A stretch of DNA of 5,833 nt from VGBK01 sp964548475 (lineage in GTDB: Bacteria; Actinomycetota; Acidimicrobiia; Spongiisociales; UBA11373). A model generated the notes under the pieces. That model was not told where the DNA came from and ran no database searches. It saw only the letters and a list, made by a program, of their open reading frames with translations. The position numbers and the translations under genes were made by a program. Of the stretch, positions 1 to 5,280 are shown in pieces (position 1 is the stretch's first letter; each line of letters begins with the position of its first letter). The stretch covers positions 1 to 5,833 of the forward strand of contig CAZJRF010000110.1 in the NCBI GenBank assembly GCA_964548475.1, in the 5' to 3' direction.

Positions 1-58
1 GAACCGGCGGCCTCAGCGTCCCGAACGCTGCGCGCTAACCAAACTGCGCCACGCCCCG
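1..58 (-). tRNA. tRNA-Pro(CGG), partial (3' end outside window)
   Basis: Read on the minus strand from base 58, this gives a tRNA 5' portion. The acceptor strand is CGGGGCG, followed by TG, a D-arm with GCGC/GCGC stem and AGTTTGGTTA loop, and G26. The anticodon stem is CAGCG/CGCTG around the loop TTCGGGA, then come a five-base variable loop and the first half of the T arm (GCCGG then TTC). The anticodon at loop positions 3-5 is CGG, reading the proline codon CCG; a 5' C at position 1 and G after the anticodon are usual for tRNA-Pro. The 3' T-stem half and acceptor strand lie beyond the left edge. All visible stems pair perfectly, so the gene looks functional. Confidence 0.93.
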
Positions 59-68
59 GTCTCCCGGC

Positions 69-74
69 ATTGTA
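69..74 (-). promoter_or_regulatory. -10 box of tRNA-Pro promoter
   Basis: The minus strand reads TACAAT, five of six matches to TATAAT, ending 10 bases before the mature tRNA 5' end. A transcription start about seven bases downstream would leave a short pre-tRNA leader for RNase P to remove. No convincing -35 hexamer was seen at 16-18 bases upstream. The stretch upstream carries the 7-base direct repeat CGGCACG (76-82 and 88-94), of unknown meaning. Confidence 0.6.
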
Positions 75-101
75 TCGGCACGGCTCCCGGCACGCGTCGG
101 G

Positions 102-494
102 TCAGGTGACGGCCGTCCGCTCGGCGCGCGCGACGACCAGGCGCTCAATCAGGCGCCGCAGGGCAAAGGCATCGAACGGCTTGCGGATCCAGCCGTCGGC
201 TGCCGCCCGCCCGGCCAGGAAAGCATCGGCCTCGCGGTCGAGCAGGAGGATTACCGCCGGGGGGGTGCTGCCGGCGGTGCGGGCGGCCGTGCGCAGGGCC
301 CGGGTCACTGCCATGCCCCCCATGGAGCCGATCTGCAGGTCTACGAGCACCACCTCGGCCCCCCGCTCCAGGGCCAGGGAGGCTGCTGCGTCGGGATCGC
401 CGGTGACGGTGAGGTCCGAGCCCGTCCCCGACAGAGCAGCGTGCACGGTTTCGGCTACCCAGGGAAGGTCCGCAACCAGCAATATGTCGGCCAT
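102..494 (-). CDS. stand-alone response-regulator receiver domain protein
   Basis: This 130-residue protein consists only of a CheY-like receiver fold, with no DNA-binding or enzymatic output domain. The likely phosphoacceptor is D52 at the end of strand beta-3 (VVLVDLQIG), and the conserved lysine is K105 in the RKPF motif with its following cis-proline P106. The usual acidic pair after strand beta-1 is only half present (A8-D9 in LLVADLP). The Ser/Thr that normally ends strand beta-4 is replaced by leucine (VILLLD, L85), and the switch aromatic is W102. Phosphorylation could still occur, but the T/S-Y/F coupling is altered, so signalling may be atypical or phosphorylation-independent. No histidine kinase is in the window. 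ATG at 494 is preferred: it opens the fold exactly, and no Shine-Dalgarno precedes it, but a TANNNT box sits seven bases upstream. It is divergent from the WhiB gene and lies just upstream of tRNA-Pro on the same strand. The partner is unknown. Confidence 0.85.
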   Translation of the reverse strand: MADILLVADLPWVAETVHAALSGTGSDLTVTGDPDAAASLALERGAEVVLVDLQIGSMGGMAVTRALRTAARTAGSTPPAVILLLDREADAFLAGRAAADGWIRKPFDAFALRRLIERLVVARAERTAVT

Positions 495-501
495 CGGGGT
501 G

Positions 502-507
502 ACTGTA
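502..507 (-). promoter_or_regulatory. -10 box for leaderless receiver gene
   Basis: The minus strand reads TACAGT followed by exactly seven bases (CACCCCG) and then the ATG of the receiver gene. This TANNNT-N7-ATG layout is that of actinobacterial leaderless promoters, where transcription starts at the A of the start codon. The absence of a Shine-Dalgarno sequence agrees. No -35 match was seen. Confidence 0.5.
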
Positions 508-520
508 GCGGAGGGTGGGA

Positions 521-538
521 CCGGCGCCCGGGCGCCGG
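521..538. repeat. 18-base perfect palindrome in divergent intergenic region
   Basis: The sequence CCGGCGCCCGGGCGCCGG equals its own reverse complement with no central spacer. It lies between the receiver gene (start 494) and the WhiB gene (start 651), about 14 bases upstream of the receiver -10 box, where its -35 would be expected. It could be an operator for the receiver promoter. In such GC-rich DNA a short palindrome can also arise by chance, though 18 perfect bases is long. Confidence 0.45.
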
Positions 539-543
539 CCGGG

Positions 544-562
544 AACTCCCGGGGAGGGAGTT
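544..562. repeat. inverted repeat AACTCCC/GGGAGTT
   Basis: Two perfect 7-base arms (544-550 and 556-562) flank the five-base spacer GGGGA. It follows the 18-base palindrome directly in the receiver-whiB divergent region and ends at the TTGAAA hexamer (561-566). Operator use is a guess from position only. Confidence 0.35.
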
Positions 563-576
563 GAAAGCCCGTTTAT

Positions 577-629
577 CTACCAGATTCTGCCTGGCGGGCC
601 CCTCTTTCCCCTGGTAGGGTCCGCCAGGC
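577..629. promoter_or_regulatory. interlocked dyads overlapping whiB -10 region
   Basis: A 13-base inverted repeat has arms at 589-601 (GCCTGGCGGGCCC) and 617-629 (GGGTCCGCCAGGC), pairing at every position with a single G-T. A second, perfect 7-base repeat, CTACCAG (577-583) and CTGGTAG (611-617), interlocks with it, because its right arm lies in the spacer of the first. The right arm overlaps the proposed WhiB -10 box TAGGGT (615-620). If transcription starts near 627, the left arms are not transcribed and the dyad would act as a DNA operator with half-sites about 28 bases apart. If transcription starts earlier (TTGAAA at 561-566 is a possible -35), the RNA could form alternative stems or an H-type pseudoknot ahead of the whiB ribosome binding site. 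Confidence 0.5.
613..620 (+). promoter_or_regulatory. extended -10 box for whiB gene (GGTAGGGT)
   Basis: TAGGGT fits the actinobacterial TANNNT -10 pattern and is preceded by GG, as at four other intergenic sites in this window. A start near 627 would give a leader of about 24 bases carrying the GGAGGAGGAGG ribosome binding site. No good -35 hexamer was seen, so the promoter may depend on an activator. Confidence 0.45.
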
Positions 630-650
630 GGGGTCGGAGGAGGAGGCAGC

Positions 651-926
651 GTGGTGGCCGAAGTGGCGTCGCTGGATCGTTCGTGGCAGCTCGATGGGCT
701 TTGCCGGGGCAACCATTCCCATCTGTTCTTCCCACCGAGCGCGGTGGAACGCAAGGAGGAGCGGGAGCGCCGGGAAGCGAAGGCCAAGGCCATCTGCGCT
801 GTATGCGCGGTGCGAGCGCAGTGTCTGGAGTTCGCCCTGGAGATCCGCGAGCCCTACGGCATCTGGGGAGGGCTCACCGAGACCGAACGGCGCCAGGCTC
901 TGACCCGGCGGGCCGCCACCGCCTGA
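651..926 (+). CDS. WhiB-family Fe-S transcriptional regulator, WhiB3/WhiD-like
   Basis: The protein has 91 residues and carries every WhiB hallmark. Cysteines C18, C49, C52 and C58 (C-X30-C-X2-C-X5-C) ligate a [4Fe-4S] cluster. The GIWGG turn is at 70-74, followed by a basic C-terminal tail (ERRQALTRR) for DNA contact. WhiB proteins bind the primary sigma factor region 4 and act as O2/NO/redox-responsive regulators. The segments WQLDGLCRG, LFFP, and EPYGIWGGLTETER resemble remembered mycobacterial WhiB3 and Streptomyces WhiD more than WhiB1, WhiB4 or WhiB7. The loop between the first two cysteines is highly charged (KEERERREAKAK). Start: GTG at 651 or GTG at 654, both behind a strong purine run (636-646); spacing slightly favours 654. 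It is divergent from the receiver gene and 75 bases before the NUDIX gene. Family certain; subclass an inference. Confidence 0.96.
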   Translation: MVAEVASLDRSWQLDGLCRGNHSHLFFPPSAVERKEERERREAKAKAICAVCAVRAQCLEFALEIREPYGIWGGLTETERRQALTRRAATA

Positions 927-939
927 CCGTCTTGCCCTA

Positions 940-960
940 CGGCGGCCGGGTCGGCCGCCG
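940..960 (+). terminator. GC-rich hairpin after whiB gene
   Basis: A perfect 9-base inverted repeat (CGGCGGCCG at 940-948, CGGCCGCCG at 952-960) with a three-base loop GGT lies 14 bases after the WhiB stop. There is no T-tract downstream, which is common for actinobacterial terminator-like hairpins, so strength is uncertain. It separates the WhiB gene from the NUDIX promoter. Confidence 0.5.
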
Positions 961-966
961 AGAGCA

Positions 967-995
967 TTCGCAGAAGCAGCCCACCCTGGTAAGTT
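967..995 (+). promoter_or_regulatory. candidate promoter of NUDIX-M23 operon, leaderless
   Basis: TTCGCA (967-972, four of six to TTGACA) and TAAGTT (990-995, TANNNT) are 17 bases apart. Six bases later lies GTG at 1002, the first start codon of the NUDIX reading frame. There is no Shine-Dalgarno before 1002 or the next ATG at 1008, so a leaderless transcript starting on the GTG is plausible. Confidence 0.5.
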
Positions 996-1001
996 CGCGC
1001 T

Positions 1002-1739
1002 GTGGATATGTCGTCGGCGACCGACGTACCGGTCCGCCCCGCCTCCACGGTGCTCACTCTTCGGCCCTCAGCTGCGGGCTTCGAGGTGCTCATGGTGCGC
1101 CGGGCGCGGGCGGCCGCATTTATGGGCGACGCTCGCGTTTTCCCGGGTGGTGGTCTCGAGGACGCCGACTACTCACCCCTGGCCGCCCGGGCGGTGCGGT
1201 GGGGTGGCGACCCGGAGGAACTGCCGTGGCGGGCGGCGGCGCTGCGGGAGCTGGCGGAGGAGGCGGGGGTCTTCCTCACCGATCCACCCGGCATTGCGGT
1301 GGCCGGGAAAGGGGCCGGTCTCTACGAGGCGCTGGCCGAGCGGGGAGCCGTTCTCGACGCCGACCGTCTCACCTACTTCTCCAACTGGGTGACGCCCCGG
1401 TTCCGGGGAGCGGCCCGCCGCTTCGACACCCGGTTCTACGCGGCGGTCGTCCCCCCGGAGACGGGAGCCGGCGCCGACCGCTGCGAGGTAACCGAGGCTT
1501 GCTGGGTGACTCCGGCCGAGGCGTTGCAGAAGGCCGGGGAGGGAGTGTGGAAGGTAGAGTTCCCCACCTTGTGCCACCTGCAGGCCCTGGCCGGCTGCGC
1601 TGCCGCGGAAGAGGTAGTCGCCCTGGCGCCGCCGCCGGGTGAGGTGGTGGCGGTCCGACCCCGGGTGGTCCTGCTGGGTGAGGACGGCTTCCGCATCCTG
1701 CTGCCCGGGGATCCCGGCTACGAAGGGGCCCTGCCGTGA
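1002..1739 (+). CDS. NUDIX hydrolase with enlarged Nudix box (NUDT19/acyl-CoA diphosphatase-like)
   Basis: The protein has 245 residues, or 243 if ATG at 1008 is used. NUDIX enzymes cleave nucleoside diphosphates linked to another group, using Mg2+ held by the glutamates of the Nudix box. The entry is VFPGGGLEDAD (46-55) and the catalytic helix is RELAEEAGV (82-90), with the REUXEEXGU core intact. The distance between the glycine and the R-E pair is about 17 residues longer than canonical, because YSPLAARAVRWGGDPEELPWRAA is inserted. An enlarged box of this kind is known in NUDT19-type CoA/acyl-CoA hydrolases, so a CoA-related substrate is possible but unproven. The segment YFSNWVTPRFRGAARRFDTRFY (125-146) also looks like that group. 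Its stop overlaps the M23 gene start by four bases (GTGA), implying one transcript and coupled translation. No signal peptide is seen, so it is cytoplasmic. Confidence 0.88.
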   Translation: MDMSSATDVPVRPASTVLTLRPSAAGFEVLMVRRARAAAFMGDARVFPGGGLEDADYSPLAARAVRWGGDPEELPWRAAALRELAEEAGVFLTDPPGIAVAGKGAGLYEALAERGAVLDADRLTYFSNWVTPRFRGAARRFDTRFYAAVVPPETGAGADRCEVTEACWVTPAEALQKAGEGVWKVEFPTLCHLQALAGCAAAEEVVALAPPPGEVVAVRPRVVLLGEDGFRILLPGDPGYEGALP

Positions 1740-2908
1740 CCTCCGGGCGTCGTCACCCACTGTCTCCGGCGGCCGCGGCCGCGGTCCTGGCCCTGGTGTT
1801 GGTGGCCGTCCTGGTGGCGCTGGCCGTTCCGGCCCGGGCGGTAGTCACCGCAGCTCAGGTGGAGGAGGCGCGCCGCCAACTGCGCGAGGTGTCGGCCCGC
1901 CTGGAGGGTGAGGTGGCCCGCTACGAAGCCGCCCTGTTGGAGGAATACCAGTTGCGCGATCGGGTGGAGCGAGTGCGCCTCGACCTGACGGCTCGGGAGC
2001 GGGAACTGGCCCTGGCCCGTACCGCCGCCCGGGCGCGAGTGGCCGAGCTGTACATGGCGGCGGGCTCGGGCAACGATGCCGGGTTCGTGGGGGGCGGCGG
2101 GGTGGAGGGGCCGGCCCGGCTGGCCTACTTGGACTCGGTGGCCCTCACCGATCGGGAACTGGTCAACCGGCTCGAGCAGGCACGTCGGGACTACGCCCGC
2201 CAGCAGGTTCTGCTGCTGGAGACTCTGGGCCGCCAGGAGGAGGTGTCGGGGGATCTCGAGGAGTTGGTGGGGGGCATCTACGGGGAGCTGGAGGCGGCCA
2301 ACGCGGAGTATCAGGCCGTCAAGGGGGAGTGGGACCGCCAGGAGGCCGAGCGGATACGCCGCGAGGAGGAGGAGAGGCTTCGCCGGCTGTGGCTGTCGAC
2401 GTCGACCACGACTTCCCCGGGGGCTCCCCCCTCCCCGGCGCCCCCGGGCACGAGCCCCCCTCCCGCCGCCAGCCAGCCCACGGCTCCCGCCCTTCCCCCA
2501 GCCCCGGCCGGGACCATGGTGTGCCCGGTCGACGGGGCCTCCACCTTCCGCGACTCGTGGGGCGAGCCGCGGCCCGGGGGCCGGGGCCACACCGGGGTGG
2601 ACATGATGGCCCCGACCGGGACGCCGCTGGTGGCCATCGAGAACGGGGTCATCTACAACGTCAGCTGGCATTACGCCGGGGGCAACGGGCTGTACATCAA
2701 GGGGGACAGCGGCGACTCCTGGTACTACGCCCATTTGGACGGCTACGCCGCCGGCATCACATCCGGGACCCGGGTGGCGGCCGGCCAGCTGGTCGGGTAC
2801 GTGGGAGAGACCGGGAATGCGGCCGGCCCCCACCTCCATCTGGCCCACATCCTGCCCAGCGGCCAGTACATCAACCCCTACCCGGCGGCCGTGGCCCTCT
2901 GCCGCTGA
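1736..2908 (+). CDS. exported M23 (LytM) metallopeptidase with coiled coil and Pro-rich linker, copy 1
   Basis: This 390-residue protein probably cleaves peptidoglycan cross-bridges or stem peptides outside the membrane. Residues 1-35 form a signal peptide with a long Ala/Val/Leu core and an ARA site before V36. Residues 36-218 are charged heptad-like coiled coil, broken by a Gly-rich hydrophobic patch (about 107-131). A Pro/Ser/Thr linker covers 221-260 and the LytM domain 263-390. Zinc and catalytic motifs are complete: H285-x3-D289, H333 (YYAHLDG) and H366-x-H368. EnvC and NlpD activators have lost these residues, so this one is probably an active enzyme. C263 and C389 sit at both ends of the domain and may form a disulfide. 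The GTG start at 1736 overlaps the NUDIX stop, and GAAGGGG (1722-1728) is a well-spaced ribosome binding site. It is collinear with the next gene, a paralogue. Confidence 0.93.
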   Translation: MTSGRRHPLSPAAAAAVLALVLVAVLVALAVPARAVVTAAQVEEARRQLREVSARLEGEVARYEAALLEEYQLRDRVERVRLDLTARERELALARTAARARVAELYMAAGSGNDAGFVGGGGVEGPARLAYLDSVALTDRELVNRLEQARRDYARQQVLLLETLGRQEEVSGDLEELVGGIYGELEAANAEYQAVKGEWDRQEAERIRREEEERLRRLWLSTSTTTSPGAPPSPAPPGTSPPPAASQPTAPALPPAPAGTMVCPVDGASTFRDSWGEPRPGGRGHTGVDMMAPTGTPLVAIENGVIYNVSWHYAGGNGLYIKGDSGDSWYYAHLDGYAAGITSGTRVAAGQLVGYVGETGNAAGPHLHLAHILPSGQYINPYPAAVALCR

Positions 2909-2915
2909 GTGCGGC
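2901..2915 (+). repeat. small hairpin over stop codon of M23 copy 1
   Basis: GCCGC (2901-2905) and GCGGC (2911-2915) flank a five-base loop TGAGT that contains the TGA stop. A comparable but longer hairpin spans the stop of the second M23 gene. It is short, so it may be a weak terminator or chance. Confidence 0.25.
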
Positions 2916-2945
2916 GCGTCGCCCGGCCGCTTCCCGAGCGCCCTC

Positions 2946-2953
2946 GGTAGACT
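2946..2953 (+). promoter_or_regulatory. extended -10 box for M23 copy 2 (GGTAGACT)
   Basis: TAGACT matches TANNNT and lies in the 79-base gap between the two M23 genes. Transcription from about 2960 would give a leader of about 28 bases, including the GGAAGGA ribosome binding site (2976-2982). The 12 bases TCGGTAGACTCC (2944-2955) recur exactly at 5793-5804, in the last gap of the window. No clear -35 was seen. Confidence 0.5.
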
Positions 2954-2987
2954 CCTCCCGCGCTCGCGGAGACCCGGAAGGACGAAC

Positions 2988-4067
2988 GTGCGCAAGCTGG
3001 CGGCGCTGGTCTTGGTGATACTTTTCATGGTGCCGGTCCCGGTGGCCGGAGCCGAGGTGACCCGCGCGCAGCTGGCCGAGGCCGAGGCCGCGGCGCGGGC
3101 GAAGTCGGCAGAGATGGAGGGCCGCCTGGGCGACCTCGAGCGAGCGCAGTACCAGCAGTGGGTGTACGAGGACCGCATCGAGGGCCTGCGCGACCAGATC
3201 TCGGATCGGGAGCGACGCCTGGTGCTGGCCGGCCTGGCCGCGCGGGAGCAGGCGGTGGGCCTCTACATGAATTTCGGCAGCCATCGCGACACGGCGCTGC
3301 TTAGCAGCCAGGAGATCGGCCGGGCCGGCACCCGCGATGCGTACATGCGCACCCTGCTGGCGGCAGAGCAGGACGCGGTCAACCAGTTGGAGTACCTGAA
3401 GGAGGACAGCGCCCGGCTGCAGGGTGAACTGGAGGGGTTGCTGGTCACTCAGAGCGAGATGAGCGCCGAACTAGAGCGTCAGACCGAGTTGCTGCTGGGA
3501 GAGCTGGAGACGGCCAACGCTGAGTTCCAGTCCCTGTACGACCAGTGGTGGCGAGAGGAGCAGGAGCGCATTCGCCGGGCGGAGGCCGCCCGGCAGGCTG
3601 CCCTGGCCGCGCAGGCGGCCGCAGCCGCCGCGGCGGCCGGCTACGCCAGCAGTGCGGGTACGCCCACGGCGGGACGTACCTGCCCGGTGGCCGGGCCCCA
3701 CACCTTCCGCGACTCGTGGGGCGAGCCCCGGCCGGGGGGCCGGTCCCACCACGGGGTGGACATGGTGGCCGCCACCGGGACGCCGCTGGTGGCCATGGAG
3801 AACGGGGTGATCTACGGCGTCGGGTGGCACTACCTGGGCGGCAACAACCTCTATGTGCGGGGCGACAGCAGCGACATTTACTACTACGCCCACCTGGACG
3901 GCTTCGCCGCGGGCATCTTCGACGGGGTCAGAGTCAACAAGGGCCAGTTGATCGGCTACGTGGGAGCCACCGGCAACGCCTCGGTGCCTCATCTGCACCT
4001 CGGATATCAGCCTGCCGGGGGCCCGCTGACCAACCCCTATCAGCTGGTGGCCCGCCTCTGCCGATAG
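2988..4067 (+). CDS. exported M23 (LytM) metallopeptidase with coiled coil, copy 2
   Basis: This 359-residue paralogue of the preceding gene has the same predicted role in peptidoglycan cleavage outside the membrane. GTG at 2988 is chosen because GGAAGGA lies five bases upstream and the frame then opens with a signal peptide (MRKLAALVLVILFM..., AGA site before E23). The open frame continues upstream to 2817, but that part lies out of frame over the end of copy 1. Residues 23-94 align without gaps to copy 1 residues 36-107. A coiled coil continues to about 205, and the linker is Ala-rich (a run around 205-217) instead of Pro-rich. The LytM domain (232-359) has H254-x3-D258, H302 and H335-x-H337. 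By hand count it matches copy 1 at 87 of 128 positions with no gaps. C232 and C358 reproduce the end-to-end cysteine pair. The codon pattern matches its neighbours, so this looks like an old tandem duplication. Confidence 0.93.
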   Translation: MRKLAALVLVILFMVPVPVAGAEVTRAQLAEAEAAARAKSAEMEGRLGDLERAQYQQWVYEDRIEGLRDQISDRERRLVLAGLAAREQAVGLYMNFGSHRDTALLSSQEIGRAGTRDAYMRTLLAAEQDAVNQLEYLKEDSARLQGELEGLLVTQSEMSAELERQTELLLGELETANAEFQSLYDQWWREEQERIRRAEAARQAALAAQAAAAAAAAGYASSAGTPTAGRTCPVAGPHTFRDSWGEPRPGGRSHHGVDMVAATGTPLVAMENGVIYGVGWHYLGGNNLYVRGDSSDIYYYAHLDGFAAGIFDGVRVNKGQLIGYVGATGNASVPHLHLGYQPAGGPLTNPYQLVARLCR

Positions 4068-4077
4068 GGCAGCGGCG
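4053..4077 (+). terminator. hairpin over stop codon of M23 copy 2, candidate terminator
   Basis: CGCCTCTGCC (4053-4062) pairs with GGCAGCGGCG (4068-4077) at nine of ten positions around the loop GATAG, which holds the TAG stop. A T-richer stretch follows (TTCTGGCTTGATCTCTCTTCC begins at 4078). It sits in the 49-base gap between the convergent M23 and Mrp genes, where a terminator is expected. The stem read on the minus strand has no T-tract. Confidence 0.5.
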
Positions 4078-4116
4078 TTCTGGCTTGATCTCTCTTCCTC
4101 CGGCGGCTGCGGCTCG

Positions 4117-5271
4117 CTAGGTGGGCTCCGGGGCGGCCCGCACCTCGATCTGTTCGGCGAGGAAGGCGCCCCGGGTACCGCAGGCTTCCCCGGCAGCAGG
4201 GGGGGCCAGCTCCAGGAGGCGCAGGGCGGCCGCGGTGATGGCACGAGCGGAGGGGGCGTCCGGGTGGGCGGAGACGACCGACCGGCCCTCGTCGCCGCCC
4301 TGTACCACGAAGGGGTCGAGAGGCACCTGAGCCAGCAGGGGCACCCCCAGTTGATCGGCCAGTTCCTGCCCTCCGCCGTGCCCGAACAGGTCGTAGTGGC
4401 GGCCGTCCTCGGTGGTGAACCCCGCCATGTTCTCGATGACCCCCACCACCGGCAGGAAGGAGCGGCGGGCCATGTCGGCCACTCGCCGGGCCACCTGCTG
4501 TGCCGCCTTCTGCGGGGTGGTGACCACCACCATCTCCGGCCGGGGCAGCAGCCTGGCCAGGGAGAGCTGGACGTCGCCGGTGCCGGGGGGAAGGTCGAGG
4601 ATCAGATACTCGAGGGCCGGGTCCCAGGCGACGTCCCGCAGGAACTGCTCGAGCGCCTTGGAGAGCATGGGTCCCCGCCATGGGAGTGCCCGGTCCTCGT
4701 CGTCGAGGAGCAGCCCGGTGGAGACCACCTGCAGGCCGGACGTCTCGAGGGGGGCGATCTTGCCGTCGGGCCCCGCCTCGAGACGTTCTCCGGTGACGCC
4801 CAGCAGCCGGGGCACCGAGAAGCCCCAGATGTCCGCATCGAGCAGGCCGGTGCGGTGGCTGGCCAGGGTGAGGGCCACGGCCAGGTTGGCGCTGAGGGAG
4901 GACTTGCCCACACCCCCCTTCCCGCTTCCCACCGCCAGCACCCGGGTCGAGGGGCTCAGCATGGTGGGAGCCGTCCTCTCCCGCGTCTTGCGGCGGGCCG
5001 TCTTCATCAGGCCCGCGCGCTGCTCGGGGCTCATCGGAGAGACGGCTACGTCTGCCGAGATGACGCCGGGCAGGGCGGTCAGCCGGCGCACCACGCTTTC
5101 TTCGATCTGGCGCCGCAGTGGGCAGGCGGTCGTGGTGAGGGCCAGGCGGACGGTGGCCCGCCCTCCGTTCAGGTCGATGCCCTGCACCATGCCCAGGGTG
5201 ACGATGTCGGCGCCCAGCTCGGGATCGATCACCCCGCGCAGGGCGGCTTCCAGTTCGGCGACGTCGGCCAT
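4117..5271 (-). CDS. mrp: Mrp/ApbC (NBP35-type) P-loop ATPase with N-terminal MIP18 domain
   Basis: The protein has 384 residues. Mrp/ApbC proteins are cytoplasmic ParA/MinD-class ATPases that bind and transfer Fe-S clusters. The MIP18/DUF59 domain covers about 1-90 (IDPEL at 15-19; TTACPL with C50). The deviant Walker A GSGKGGVGKS is at 115-124 with signature lysine K118. LLDADIWGFSVPRLLG (143-158) follows, LDLPPGTGD is at 225-233, and IENMAGF at 279-285. The usual C-terminal CXXC after the ENM motif is absent: the stretch 286-300 has no cysteine, and only C50 and C364 exist in the whole protein. ATG at 5271 starts the MIP18 domain cleanly; the open frame upstream to 5406 runs through the RidA promoter and start and is not family-like. 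A weak promoter, TTGGAT (5303-5308) and CAGACT (5281-5286) on the minus strand, lies just upstream. The gene converges with M23 copy 2 and diverges from the RidA gene. Confidence 0.95.
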   Translation of the reverse strand: MADVAELEAALRGVIDPELGADIVTLGMVQGIDLNGGRATVRLALTTTACPLRRQIEESVVRRLTALPGVISADVAVSPMSPEQRAGLMKTARRKTRERTAPTMLSPSTRVLAVGSGKGGVGKSSLSANLAVALTLASHRTGLLDADIWGFSVPRLLGVTGERLEAGPDGKIAPLETSGLQVVSTGLLLDDEDRALPWRGPMLSKALEQFLRDVAWDPALEYLILDLPPGTGDVQLSLARLLPRPEMVVVTTPQKAAQQVARRVADMARRSFLPVVGVIENMAGFTTEDGRHYDLFGHGGGQELADQLGVPLLAQVPLDPFVVQGGDEGRSVVSAHPDAPSARAITAAALRLLELAPPAAGEACGTRGAFLAEQIEVRAAPEPT

Positions 5272-5280
5272 GCCCGGCCC

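Noticed and set aside
1..101. tRNA-Pro as the insertion site of an integrative element
   Set aside because: No integrase, att-like repeat of the tRNA end or foreign composition is visible in the window, and the tRNA 3' end is outside it.
651..926. Calling the WhiB gene whiB4/wblA from neighbouring NUDIX and RidA
   Set aside because: The sequence around the cysteines and EPYGIWGGL resembles WhiB3/WhiD more, so gene order alone was not used for a name.
515..1642. 375-codon plus-strand open frame across whiB and NUDIX
   Set aside because: Low-complexity Gly/Arg composition and no recognisable domain; it overlaps two well-supported genes in other frames.
2817..2987. Upstream in-frame extension of M23 copy 2
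   Set aside because: It overlaps the end of copy 1 out of frame, is not signal-peptide-like, and the GTG at 2988 has both a ribosome binding site and a clean signal peptide.
1718..3178. 486-codon minus-strand open frame opposite the M23 genes
   Set aside because: Composition is typical of an antisense shadow, with no start signal and no motif.
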